A stretch of DNA of 46,290 nucleotides from Myxococcales bacterium (lineage in GTDB: Bacteria > Myxococcota > Polyangia > Fen-1088). Under the pieces are notes generated by a model. It did no database searches and was not told the DNA's origin. It saw only the letters and a program-made list of their open reading frames with translations. Where the stretch lies: assembly GCA_003153875.1 (NCBI GenBank), contig PMBY01000509.1:1-46290 (forward strand), written 5' to 3'. How positions within the stretch are numbered: the first letter of the stretch is position 1; every line of letters begins with the position of its first letter. The position numbers and the translations under genes are program-made. Below, piece after piece: positions 17,128 to 25,530 of the stretch.

Positions 17128-18651
17128 CTACTGGGCCACACGGGTGGGAATCTTGCCCGGGTAGTTTGAACCGATGCCCAACTGACCCGCCGAATTGTCG
17201 CCCCAGCACCACAGCGAGCCACCCGTGGCAAGCGCGCAGGTGTGGGTGACGCCTGCGGCCACTATGGCCCAGGTCTGACCGGAACCAACGACAGCAACAG
17301 GCGTGCTCTTCGAATCGAGGGTATTGTCCCCCAGTTGGCCCGAATCGTTGAGGCCCCAGCACCAGAGAGTTCCGTCCAGCATGAGGGCACAGGTGTGGGA
17401 CTGACCAGCCGACACGCTCTGCCAGGTGGTGCCGGCGACCTGCACCGGATCGCTGGTCTGCGAGGTAGGGAGCACAGGAATGCTGTCGCTCCCCAGTTGG
17501 CCGGAGAGGTTGCCACCCCAGCACCAAAGCGTTCCATCCGTCTTGGTGGCGCAGGTGTGGTACAAGCCAGTCGTCACCTGTTTCCAGGTCGTACCGCCAA
17601 CCTGAACCGGTGTCCACGCGAGCTGCGACGTGGTACCAGCCTCCAGATTGGCATTGAGGCCCCAGCACCAGAGGGTTCCGTCGGTCTTCACGGCACAGCT
17701 GTGCAGGTAGTTGGTACTGACCTGGCTCCAGCCTTGCCCGGCGAGCGAGACCGGGACGGCACTCGAGTTCGTGTCACCGGTTCCGAGCGTGCCATTGGTA
17801 TTGTCACCCCAGCACCAGAGCGTCCCGTCCTGCTTGATGGCACAGGTTTGATAAATGCCGGTCGCCACACTTTGCCAAGGCCCCCCGGGCACAGCCGCCT
17901 GGCCCCTCCCAGACGCTGGAGTCGCCCCCAGTTGACCTGACCTATTGAGGCCCCAGCAGGAAAGAGCGGCCTGGTTGTCAATTCCGCAGCAATGATTCTG
18001 TCCGCAGGCCACCTGATTCCAGACGGCGCCCGCCTCCACTGCGACCGGGGTCAGGCGGTTGAAGGTGCTGGGCAACAGGAGTTGACCATAGGTGTTGCCG
18101 CCCCAGCACCAAAGACTGGTGTCCGAGCGAATCGCGCAGGTGCTCTGCCCGCCCACAGCCACCTGGACAAAGGGGACGCCACTACCCGCTGCGGCCACTT
18201 CCGGCAGGCTGTTGGTCCCGGAGTCGGCCTCGTCGGTCTGACCGCCATCGACGGACGCAGAAGATCCCGGCGTGTTGGGAAGCACGGCCAATTGCACCGA
18301 CAGGTCGATCCGCCCGCCCACGACGATCTGGCCGCTGGCTGTGCCAGAACCCACTCGGGTGTACTTGTTGTCCAGCGCCTCGACCTGCACTTGGATGGAT
18401 CCACTGTGCCGGCCAGACAAGACCAACACGGTCGAGCTGGGAAAACCGAGTTCGGCGGAAGCGGCCTCGGGTACAATCTTCTGGAACTCGGGGGTGCCCG
18501 GGTTGATGACGGTCACGCGAAGCTGGTAGACCCTGGGAACGTCGCAGTTCACGTCTGTGCGAAGCACCACATACGAGTCCTTTGCCGGCTGGCACGAAAG
18601 GGCGCATGCAACGACCGCTGCCGTGAAAAGAATGGTCGGGCGCGAAATCAC
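17128..18651 (-). CDS. RCC1-repeat lipoprotein (single seven-bladed propeller)
   Basis: GTG 18651 is the likely start: it overlaps the upstream TGA as GTGA and has AAGG seven bases before it; the frame is open further but without support. The 507-aa product has a lipobox ALSC (Cys20), a beta-rich domain of ~130 residues, then seven RCC1-like repeats of 45-50 residues. The repeat signature is a W/F..V..G..HTCA..TDGTLWCWG.N..GQLG, with two Cys per repeat. Seven repeats equal one complete propeller. RCC1 folds bind proteins or lipids in other systems; in myxobacterial lipoproteins the partner is unknown. It is translationally coupled to the TPR gene upstream and followed by the Ig-like lipoprotein gene. 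Confidence 0.85.
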   Translation of the reverse strand: MISRPTILFTAAVVACALSCQPAKDSYVVLRTDVNCDVPRVYQLRVTVINPGTPEFQKIVPEAASAELGFPSSTVLVLSGRHSGSIQVQVEALDNKYTRVGSGTASGQIVVGGRIDLSVQLAVLPNTPGSSASVDGGQTDEADSGTNSLPEVAAAGSGVPFVQVAVGGQSTCAIRSDTSLWCWGGNTYGQLLLPSTFNRLTPVAVEAGAVWNQVACGQNHCCGIDNQAALSCWGLNRSGQLGATPASGRGQAAVPGGPWQSVATGIYQTCAIKQDGTLWCWGDNTNGTLGTGDTNSSAVPVSLAGQGWSQVSTNYLHSCAVKTDGTLWCWGLNANLEAGTTSQLAWTPVQVGGTTWKQVTTGLYHTCATKTDGTLWCWGGNLSGQLGSDSIPVLPTSQTSDPVQVAGTTWQSVSAGQSHTCALMLDGTLWCWGLNDSGQLGDNTLDSKSTPVAVVGSGQTWAIVAAGVTHTCALATGGSLWCWGDNSAGQLGIGSNYPGKIPTRVAQ

Positions 18652-19400
18652 GGCGAAACCTTGATCGCTCCGTAGGTGGAAGAGGGAACCTGGTTCTCGG
18701 GACGGGTGAACCACCAGGCTGCAGCGCCGCCCGCAGCCAGCGCGACCCCTACCGACGTCCAGAACCACCACTTGCTGTAAATGTGGCTGGGTGGCGGCGG
18801 CTCGTTCTCCTTCGATGAAAGCGTCAGGGCCGGTGATGGAGGCGGTGGTGGTGGCAATGGCGCCAGCGCGATGGGCGGCGGCTCGACGGCGGCTGGCGCC
18901 GGTTCGGCCTTCTGCTCCGCCACCGGCGCTGGCTCGACCTCAGCCGCCGCAACCGGAGCCGGCGCAGTCATCAAATTGTCCAGTTGCTTTTCTTGAGCGG
19001 GTCGCGCCGCCGGCCGATTGAGCAGGCACGAGGTAGCGGTAATTGCCTCGATCTCTGCCGTAGCTCGCTCCAACTGCGTTCGGTACTTGGGCATCGAGCC
19101 AGCCGCACGGAGAAATGAGCTGTATGAAGCCAGCGCCTTGTCCGGCTGGCCAGCCAGTCTGTGGGCCTGGCCCAGGCTGAAGAGTAGACTCGGATCCTGG
19201 GTCAAGGTGTAGGCCTGCGAGAGATGCTCGATGGCCTCTTCGTAGCGGCCCAAGTTGAGCGCAACGATGCCCTTGGCGCGCTCGGCCTTCGCGACCGGAT
19301 CCTCGCCCTTGCCCCTGGCCAGCAGCGAGGGGCTCGGAATCACGAGCAGCAGCGCCACAGCGAGGGGCGGGAACCGCAGCAACCGACGACAGCGACACAT
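18648..19400 (-). CDS. TPR protein with Pro-rich linker and C-terminal membrane segment
   Basis: ATG 19400 follows a strong ribosome site (GGAGGT), so I trim the longer open frame. The 250-aa product has an N-terminal signal/hydrophobic segment, two TPR units (residues ~40-110: IVALNLGRYEEAIEHLSQAY and SLLFSLGQAHRLAGQPDKAL), an Ala/Pro/Glu-rich linker, and a membrane segment around WWFWTSVGVALAAGGAAAWW near the C-terminus. This layout is common in myxobacterial TPR proteins encoded beside surface lipoproteins. It is the first gene of a three-gene operon, and its 5' region is shared with the divergent PstS-like gene. A scaffolding role for the envelope lipoproteins is an inference. Confidence 0.82.
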   Translation of the reverse strand: MCRCRRLLRFPPLAVALLLVIPSPSLLARGKGEDPVAKAERAKGIVALNLGRYEEAIEHLSQAYTLTQDPSLLFSLGQAHRLAGQPDKALASYSSFLRAAGSMPKYRTQLERATAEIEAITATSCLLNRPAARPAQEKQLDNLMTAPAPVAAAEVEPAPVAEQKAEPAPAAVEPPPIALAPLPPPPPPSPALTLSSKENEPPPPSHIYSKWWFWTSVGVALAAGGAAAWWFTRPENQVPSSTYGAIKVSP

Positions 19401-19762
19401 GAAAGGTGACCTCCGCAATGCGAAAGAGAATATCAAGCGGACCATCGGTCAGATCAAGGGAGGATCGCGTCTGTGACAGGACTGTCACATGGCCTTTGCA
19501 CAGTATTAACAATTCCGTTCCCGTTTGCCTCATTGACCGGGGAGTGTGAAGCGAGAGGTTCCCGTCGGTGAGCCTGGCCAACACTGCGCAAGCGGCGTCG
19601 GCGTTTGCAAGAGCGTCAGTCGGGTGTTGCGAAGGGTTGGCAAAGCCCTCACACACATCCTGCTTGCAACCTGCTATTCAACGTGCCGCCGGAAGAGGGG
19701 AGCGGCCAAGGAGGCGCGCGACCGAGCCGGCGCAAGAGAACGGACTTCAAAGGAGGCAGCAA
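19401..19762. other. 362-bp divergent intergenic region
   Basis: It separates the minus-strand TPR operon from the plus-strand PstS-like gene. It holds the PHO-box-like site with a candidate -10 (19471-19509). The stretch 19515-19750 has an open reading frame continuous with the downstream gene but no good start or ribosome site, so I read it as a long leader. Confidence 0.5.
19471..19509 (+). promoter_or_regulatory. PHO-box-like site with -10, between divergent units
   Basis: CTGTGAC at 19471 and CTGTCAC at 19482 are 11 bp apart. Sixteen bases after CTGTCA lies TATTAA (19504-19509), so the second half-site sits at the -35 position as in PhoB-activated promoters. The element is also palindromic (TGTGACA, 4 bp, TGTCACA) and reads as a 7-4-7 site on the minus strand, which suits divergent control. 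Confidence 0.55.
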
Positions 19763-21631
19763 ATGTCAACAGCATGGACTCGCATCGCAAGGATGCTCGG
19801 GATGGCCATCCCGACATCGATCGCCGTGATGGCGATGGGAAGCGGCGCCGCCTGGGCGCAGACAACTTGGAAAATCGAAGGTTCGGACACACTCACTTCG
19901 GTGATCAAAGATGCGATCACCCTGTCTGGTGCGCGTCTGACGTACGGCAACCCCGGCTCGGGGCAAGCAGAGAAGGACATGCAGGGGATTGGTAACTACC
20001 TTGAGGGTATCGGCCCCATGTCGCGTAACTTCACGGCTTCCGTTCTTGCAGCTCACACGCTTTGGCAGCCCACGTCGCCAGATCAAGTCCTGTGCCTCGA
20101 TGCCGCCGTATTGACGGTGAGGACCAAGAACCCGCACCTCACCAACATTTCCGTCACACCCCCGAACGGAACAAATCCGGTCCCGATCAGCGACCTCGCG
20201 ATCATCCTGAGCGGCTATCCCAAGGGGTGCTGGGGTTCGGCTCCTGCGGCTTGCAATGTCCTCTATGGCGCCGCCCTTCCCACCCCGATAGCCAACGTGA
20301 ACATGAGCACCGGTACCACGCAAGAGTGCGCGCACCCGGAGCGTCTGGCGGCTCTGCAGCGACTCACCTCCTCTGCGACCCTGAACCGCATCGACCATAT
20401 CTTCCGCCGCGACGACAAGTCAGGCACCCAGGACACCTGGCGTGAGTGGTTGCAGTTCACCAACTGGTGCAACGGCAAGTCCGAAGGCAACACCAACGCC
20501 ATCGGCAGCAACATGAAGAATGAGGACCTGGATCCCATTCGCCGTCCGTGCGAGGGTGGAAACTGGGTTCTTCGGGATCCCAACCATCCCTACAATGATC
20601 CCAACAACCCGTATGTCAGTGGCGACAAGCAGGTCACCAAGTGCACGTACTACCCGCTGGCCAAGACCTGCAACGCGAACGACCCGGACATCGGCCCCGG
20701 CACGGTGGGAGGGGACTATACGGCCCCTGACCCCACCGACCAGACCAAGACGGTGACCAACCCCTACGGCGTGATCAGGTGCTCGCAGGGTCTGGTTGTG
20801 GCCCTTTCGGAGTCCGATGACTATACGAGTTCGTTGATCCCCCCTAATCCGGCTGCGTTGGACATCACCCAGTCGATCGGAAAGCGCGTGGCAGGCGCCC
20901 AATTTGACATGGGTCTGGCCGGCCTGGCCAGCAATGTGCTTGGCACTTCCGCCGTGAAGATCAATACTAATGCGCCCAGCCTCTCCAACATCCACAAGCA
21001 GACGTACCTGCTTTCGCGCCGGCTGTTCCTGCAACGGGCACTGGATGTGCAGGCCACGATAGCGGGCAGTCTTACGCTTGGGGGCCAGGATCGCGTGGAC
21101 CAGGAGAACGTGCTCTATGATTGGACGGCGAATCACTGCAACGTAAACCCGCTCTGCCTCAAGTACGGCTTCGTGGCCACGCTTCAGGGCGCCGATGTCT
21201 CCCACCCTCTGGCCGACTGCAGTGACGCCTGCACCAACAGCAAGCAAAGTGGAAACGTCGGCGGCTGTGGAAGGGCCGACCCAGGTGTAGGCACGCCGAA
21301 GCAGTGCATTGGCGCCGAGGGTGAGGCCGCTCTTGCTTCTAGCAACGCCTATCCTTGCGTCGCAAACGGTAGCCTTCTAACGACTGGTTACTGTGCGCTT
21401 CTCCCGACGCTGACCACCGGCTATGAGTGCAACGTGGCCAATGCCAGTGTCAGTGGCCCCAACAAGTCGAGCTACCCGCCCGATGGCGCCGAAGGAACAG
21501 GAGCGGAGCCCAGTGTGAAGTGCGATACCGGAAGGTGCAACATTGACGGCACGCTTCTGACCGGCATCTGCTGCGACCCCACACTTACTCCCCCGGCCGC
21601 TGGCGCCTGCCCACTACCACTACTACCGTAG
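19763..21631 (+). CDS. PstS-like periplasmic substrate-binding protein with Cys-rich C-terminus
   Basis: AGGAGG lies seven bases before ATG 19763. The 622-aa product has a Sec signal (cut after AWA-Q) and opens its mature part with WKIEGSDTLTSVIKDA, the GSDTL-type phosphate-binding loop position of PstS-like proteins. It continues with a NPGSGQAEKDM segment and a later RRDDKSGTQDTW, which fits the second ligand loop (SGT). It is far longer than normal PstS (~320-350 aa) because of inserts, including a Cys/Asn/Pro-rich one at residues ~265-330, and a C-terminal Cys-rich tail from residue ~490. No PstABC genes are near. It could deliver phosphate or a related oxyanion, or act as a surface scavenger. 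The ligand is inferred from family resemblance only. Confidence 0.72.
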   Translation: MSTAWTRIARMLGMAIPTSIAVMAMGSGAAWAQTTWKIEGSDTLTSVIKDAITLSGARLTYGNPGSGQAEKDMQGIGNYLEGIGPMSRNFTASVLAAHTLWQPTSPDQVLCLDAAVLTVRTKNPHLTNISVTPPNGTNPVPISDLAIILSGYPKGCWGSAPAACNVLYGAALPTPIANVNMSTGTTQECAHPERLAALQRLTSSATLNRIDHIFRRDDKSGTQDTWREWLQFTNWCNGKSEGNTNAIGSNMKNEDLDPIRRPCEGGNWVLRDPNHPYNDPNNPYVSGDKQVTKCTYYPLAKTCNANDPDIGPGTVGGDYTAPDPTDQTKTVTNPYGVIRCSQGLVVALSESDDYTSSLIPPNPAALDITQSIGKRVAGAQFDMGLAGLASNVLGTSAVKINTNAPSLSNIHKQTYLLSRRLFLQRALDVQATIAGSLTLGGQDRVDQENVLYDWTANHCNVNPLCLKYGFVATLQGADVSHPLADCSDACTNSKQSGNVGGCGRADPGVGTPKQCIGAEGEAALASSNAYPCVANGSLLTTGYCALLPTLTTGYECNVANASVSGPNKSSYPPDGAEGTGAEPSVKCDTGRCNIDGTLLTGICCDPTLTPPAAGACPLPLLP

Positions 21632-21675
21632 CAGCTTCCGAATTCAAGGGATGGGCGTTGCGAGTCGAGGTGGGG

Positions 21676-21706
21676 GCCTTGCCTCCCGCACAGCGGGAGG
21701 CAAGGC
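21676..21706 (+). terminator. Perfect 14-bp hairpin after PstS-like gene
   Basis: Arms 21676-21689 and 21693-21706 are perfectly complementary with a 3-base ACA loop, 44 bp after the stop at 21631. No T-run follows, so termination may need other factors. Confidence 0.6.
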
Positions 21707-21851
21707 GGTGTGGGGTGGGAGACAGTCACCGGGGCAAGCAATTGCATGCGCGGTGTAGAGATAGACAACCTACTAGCGAGACAGACAAATGAGTCAAACA
21801 AAAGCAATGGAAACAGTTAGGCAAACTCAACAGTGTTCAAGGAGGTTCCAA

Positions 21852-24800
21852 ATGCGACGTAATCAAATGACATGGATGGCGGCCGCGCTCGGCGCGGTCG
21901 CCCTCAGCGGCATGGTGAGCTGTGGCAAGAAGAGTGACGTGGGCGCGGCCTCGGTCAGCGTGAACGGGCAGAAACTGACCCTCGCCGACGTAACCTCGGT
22001 CATCCTCACCATTACGGGTGGGTCGCCGACCGCGATGCCCGCCCCGCTGGTTGTTCCCCTGGTGGGCGGCGGCGCCCAGTACACCGGATTGGTCAGCGAC
22101 CTGCCCATCGGCACCGGCTACGTCTTCACGGCGTCGGCCAAGAACGGCACCACGGAAGTCTATGCGGGTGTCGCGAACGGCGTGATCATCACCAAGAACG
22201 CGACCGCCACCGTCATCATCGACATGAACCAGGTGGCTCCGGGCGTTGCGCTCTCCAACGAGGCCCCTGTGATCGACTCGCTCACCGCGAGCGCGCTCCT
22301 GGTCTCGCAGAACGACACGGTGACCATCAGGACCACCGCGCACGATCCGGACGTGGGTCAGACTGCGCATCTGACCGCAGTTTGGACCACGACCTGCGCC
22401 GGGAGCCTGAGCCCCCAGGTCGACACCACGGGCAGCGACAACGGGCTCGCGCCGCCGGCTACCATCTACACGGATGGCAGCTCGACAGTGATCTTCACCG
22501 CTCCCGCGGCTGATGGTCCCTGCAACGTGACCCTCACGGTAAAAGATGCCAGCAATCCCGCTAGCATACTGAACACCGTTGCCTCGCTCACCATCAACGT
22601 GAACTCCGCGGTCGCTACCGGCAATGCCAAGATCATTGCCAATCTCGACACCTACCCGGTGATCTCGGGCATCAATGCGACGCCCGTTCCCCTGGTGAAG
22701 GGTTCTGCGTCCACGTTGACCGTGACCGCGTCCGATTCGGACGGCGATCACCTCAACTACAAGTGGGCCGTGGCCCCCAATACGGTCGGTGGCGGCGTTT
22801 GCGTGGGGACCTTCGGCTCGGACACCGCAGCGAGCACCACCTTCACGCTGGACCCCAACTCGCCCCAGACCGAGTGCACCTTCAGCGTGATCGTGGATGA
22901 CGGCCTGTACCCGGACGGCAAGGTCAAGGGTGGCGTGATCTCGAACCACCTCAGCCTGCCGGTCTCCGGCCCAGGCAACACCGCGGTGGGCGCGCCCATC
23001 TGTGGTTACGACTACCAGACGTCGGCCACCATCACGAGCGGCCAGGTTGTTGGCATTGCCTGGCAATGCAACCAGGGTTGCGCGGGCGGCACGATCAGCT
23101 TCTCTTCGAACCCGCCACTCGCCGCGGCGACCCCGGCTTCTCTCGGCCTCGATCCCGCCGTGTTCACTGCTGCTGGCACCTACACCGCCGCTGCCGGCGC
23201 TGAGGATGGCCCGACGGTCACCATCACGACAACCGCGACCTGCAGCTCTTCTGGCCTCTCGACGAACCACGTGTTCACCCTGGTTCCGCTCAACGGCGTC
23301 TGCAATGGCCAGCTGGATGGCACCAACTGCACGGCAACCGCCAACGCCAAGGACAAGTGCGTCCTGGCCGCGTCCTGCCTTGCGGGCAGTTGCCATGTCG
23401 ACACCTCGAAGACCTGCGATCCGACTGGCGTCGCTCTGTGCCACGTCAACGCGTGCGTTTCGAATCCGAACGACCCGCAGGCGGGCCAGTGCGTGGTCAG
23501 CGCCCAGCTTGACACCACGCCCTGCAACGATGGCAAGGCCTGCACCGGCGCCGGCAACACCGACATCTGCACCGCTGGTGTCTGCAGCGGCGCTGCTGTG
23601 ACCTGCACCCCGACCGGCAATCCCTGCATGGTTAACGCCTGCACCGAGCCGAACGGCTCTTGCGTGGCCGCCCCCGCGCCCGACACCACGGTCTGCAACG
23701 ACCACAATGGCTGCACCGGCGCCAGCAACGGCACCATCGACACCTGCACCGCCGGCGTCTGCGGCGGCCCGGCCGTGGCTTGCGTGCCTTCGAGCGACGT
23801 CTGCACGTCGCTGACCGACACCACCCATAGCTGTGCCGCGGCGGTCTGCATGCAGGCCAACTACGCCGTCTCGGAAGACGTTCCTTTCATTGGGAACCTG
23901 GCAGTGGGCCCGACTGGCGAGGTGTGGACTGTGGGTAGCATCTTTGCGCCTGGGTGGAACTTCGGCAACGGCACGGTGCTCAACTCCTCGGGCGACTCTG
24001 ACGCCTACCTGGTCAAGCTCGACCCGGCCACTGGGAAGGCCAGTACGACCACCCCGGCCGTGTTTGGCTTCGGCGACACCGGTCAAAACCCGCAGAGCGC
24101 TACCGCCGTGTCTGTTTCCCAGAGTGGGACCGTGAACATGATCGGCTCTTTCGTGGGCGAGATTGACTTCGACCCGACTCCGACCAACTACCTCATCGGA
24201 GGTACTTCGGCTACCGCTTTCTACGCCACGTTCGCCGCCGGGTCGACGGGGACCGTAGCCCCCACTTTTGTTGGAGCGCATGCCGTCGATATGGGCAATG
24301 GCTCCCTGGTTGCCACGGCCTCGAACCCGTTCATTACGGCCCCGAGCCTTGATTACTTTGCAATCTGCGGCAACGCCGACAAAGCCGTCCCGCTCTGGAA
24401 CGTTACCGGGGCGGCAGGCAAGTCCCCGGCCGGCCTGCTCAGGCCGACCGCGGCGACCTACACTGGCACTGGCACACTGGATATCGTGGTGGCCGTGATC
24501 AAAGCATCCGACGGGTCGGTTGTCTGGGGCAAGCAGTTCGGAAAAGATGGCGACGAGACCTGCGAATCGGTGACCATCGACAACAACGGCGACGTGATCA
24601 TCGCTGGTAACTATGGCGTCGGCACCTCCAATACGACGGTGGACTTCGGTGGTGGATCCCTTACCAACAAGCCTGCTTCTGGTAACGCTTACCTCTACGT
24701 TGCCAAGCTGGGCGGCGCCGACGGCCACTTCATAGCGGCCAATGGCTGGGGCTTGGGTGGTCGGTCGGACGGCAGTGGTCTGGCGGTCGATCCCAGCAAC

Positions 24801-25313
24801 AACATCCTGCTGGCGGGGACGATTGGGGGTGGCGTCATCTTTGGCAGCGGCGTCAGCATCGCGAACGCCGGTCTGACCGACGCCTTCGTGGCGAAGTTCA
24901 GCTCGGCTTTGGCTCCTCTGTGGGCGAAGTCGTTCGGCGACAACGTGAAAGACCAGAGCGCAAACGCCGTTGCTTGCGATTCATCGGGCAACATCTACCT
25001 GGGTGGCTCGTACCAGGGCAGCCTGGGCTCGTTCATTGGCCTGAGCGTGCCCCTCAGCAGTGGTCCGAATGCGTGGACAGCCAAGCTGGCCCCCGATGGC
25101 TCGGCCCTCCAGTGTGCCGCGCAGTCCTACGGCGTCCCGGCTGGTACCGACAACATCACCACGATGGCCGTGGCTCGCACGGCGCCCGGTACCGAGGCCA
25201 ATGCGCTGTTCTTCGGCGGCTCCTACGCGAGCAGCATGACGATCGGCAGCACGACCCTGAACACCGGCAGCGGCGGCAAGTTCGAGAGCTTTGTCGCTCG
25301 CCTGACCCCATAG
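21852..25313 (+). CDS. Mosaic lipoprotein: Ig-like block, Cys-rich block, SBBP-like propeller
   Basis: AAGGAGGT precedes ATG 21852 and fixes the start; the frame is open to an ATG at 21789 without such a site. The 1153-aa product has a lipobox MVSC (Cys24). Residues ~30-125 are a beta domain ending VIIDMNQVAPG; ~130-475 are Ig-like domains (TTAHDPDVGQTAHLTAVW, ASDSDGDHLNYKW); ~478-665 are a Cys-rich block with CNDGKACTG..DICTAGVC units; and ~673-1153 an SBBP-like propeller. The first block is shared with 15670, 33495 and 41379, the Cys block with 2796, and the propeller is nearly identical to 6919-9048. It is thus a composite of neighbouring genes. A Rho-independent terminator follows. The role is unknown; surface binding is likely. 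Confidence 0.85.
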   Translation: MRRNQMTWMAAALGAVALSGMVSCGKKSDVGAASVSVNGQKLTLADVTSVILTITGGSPTAMPAPLVVPLVGGGAQYTGLVSDLPIGTGYVFTASAKNGTTEVYAGVANGVIITKNATATVIIDMNQVAPGVALSNEAPVIDSLTASALLVSQNDTVTIRTTAHDPDVGQTAHLTAVWTTTCAGSLSPQVDTTGSDNGLAPPATIYTDGSSTVIFTAPAADGPCNVTLTVKDASNPASILNTVASLTINVNSAVATGNAKIIANLDTYPVISGINATPVPLVKGSASTLTVTASDSDGDHLNYKWAVAPNTVGGGVCVGTFGSDTAASTTFTLDPNSPQTECTFSVIVDDGLYPDGKVKGGVISNHLSLPVSGPGNTAVGAPICGYDYQTSATITSGQVVGIAWQCNQGCAGGTISFSSNPPLAAATPASLGLDPAVFTAAGTYTAAAGAEDGPTVTITTTATCSSSGLSTNHVFTLVPLNGVCNGQLDGTNCTATANAKDKCVLAASCLAGSCHVDTSKTCDPTGVALCHVNACVSNPNDPQAGQCVVSAQLDTTPCNDGKACTGAGNTDICTAGVCSGAAVTCTPTGNPCMVNACTEPNGSCVAAPAPDTTVCNDHNGCTGASNGTIDTCTAGVCGGPAVACVPSSDVCTSLTDTTHSCAAAVCMQANYAVSEDVPFIGNLAVGPTGEVWTVGSIFAPGWNFGNGTVLNSSGDSDAYLVKLDPATGKASTTTPAVFGFGDTGQNPQSATAVSVSQSGTVNMIGSFVGEIDFDPTPTNYLIGGTSATAFYATFAAGSTGTVAPTFVGAHAVDMGNGSLVATASNPFITAPSLDYFAICGNADKAVPLWNVTGAAGKSPAGLLRPTAATYTGTGTLDIVVAVIKASDGSVVWGKQFGKDGDETCESVTIDNNGDVIIAGNYGVGTSNTTVDFGGGSLTNKPASGNAYLYVAKLGGADGHFIAANGWGLGGRSDGSGLAVDPSNNILLAGTIGGGVIFGSGVSIANAGLTDAFVAKFSSALAPLWAKSFGDNVKDQSANAVACDSSGNIYLGGSYQGSLGSFIGLSVPLSSGPNAWTAKLAPDGSALQCAAQSYGVPAGTDNITTMAVARTAPGTEANALFFGGSYASSMTIGSTTLNTGSGGKFESFVARLTP
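24760..24899 (+). repeat. Propeller segment nearly identical to 8480-8619
   Basis: This is the second copy of the ~92% identical segment described at 8480-8619. Surrounding propeller sequence diverges more. Confidence 0.8.
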
Positions 25314-25364
25314 CAGGTAGCACAGTAGTGGGCTGACCGATCTCGAGTTCGGCCAGTCAAGTCG

Positions 25365-25397
25365 AAGGGCGCCCAGAAATGGGCGCCCTTTTTCTTT
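25365..25397 (+). terminator. Rho-independent terminator
   Basis: A perfect 11-bp GC-rich stem (25365-25375 with 25380-25390) encloses a GAAA tetraloop and runs into TTTCTTT at 25391-25397. It lies 52 bp after the stop of the mosaic lipoprotein. Confidence 0.9.
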
Positions 25398-25414
25398 GGT
25401 GCGCGTAGGCTGCT

Positions 25415-25443
25415 CTGCGACGGCATTGTCACGGAGATGTGAC
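25415..25443 (+). promoter_or_regulatory. PHO-box-like array, three half-sites
   Basis: CTGCGAC at 25415, TTGTCAC at 25426 and ATGTGAC at 25437, each exactly 11 bp apart, upstream of the operon promoter. TTGTCAC and GTGACAA also form a 7-bp inverted repeat with a 6-bp centre, so a symmetric operator is an alternative reading. Confidence 0.55.
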
Positions 25444-25468
25444 AAGAGCGCGCCTACGTGCATTTCTG

Positions 25469-25498
25469 TTGACCAGTGAATTCAGCCGCTGCTATAGG
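25469..25498 (+). promoter_or_regulatory. Candidate sigma-70-type promoter of the PstS/porin/TonB operon
   Basis: TTGACC (25469-25474), an 18-bp spacer and TATAGG (25493-25498). It predicts a short leader of about 25 nt before ATG 25531, which has GGAGG in place. Confidence 0.5.
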
Positions 25499-25530
25499 CA
25501 CCCCAGGATGAAGCGGCCCGGAGGCGACCC

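Noticed and set aside
19471..19489. CRP-type site (TGTGA...TCACA)
   Set aside because: The arms are separated by eight bases, not the six of the CRP consensus; the 11-bp direct-repeat reading fits the other intergenic sites better.
21837..24728. Very long minus-strand open frame (963 codons) opposite the mosaic lipoprotein gene
   Set aside because: High GC removes stops from antisense frames. The translation is Arg/Gly/His-rich without domains, while the plus strand shows a clear lipobox, ribosome site and domain motifs.
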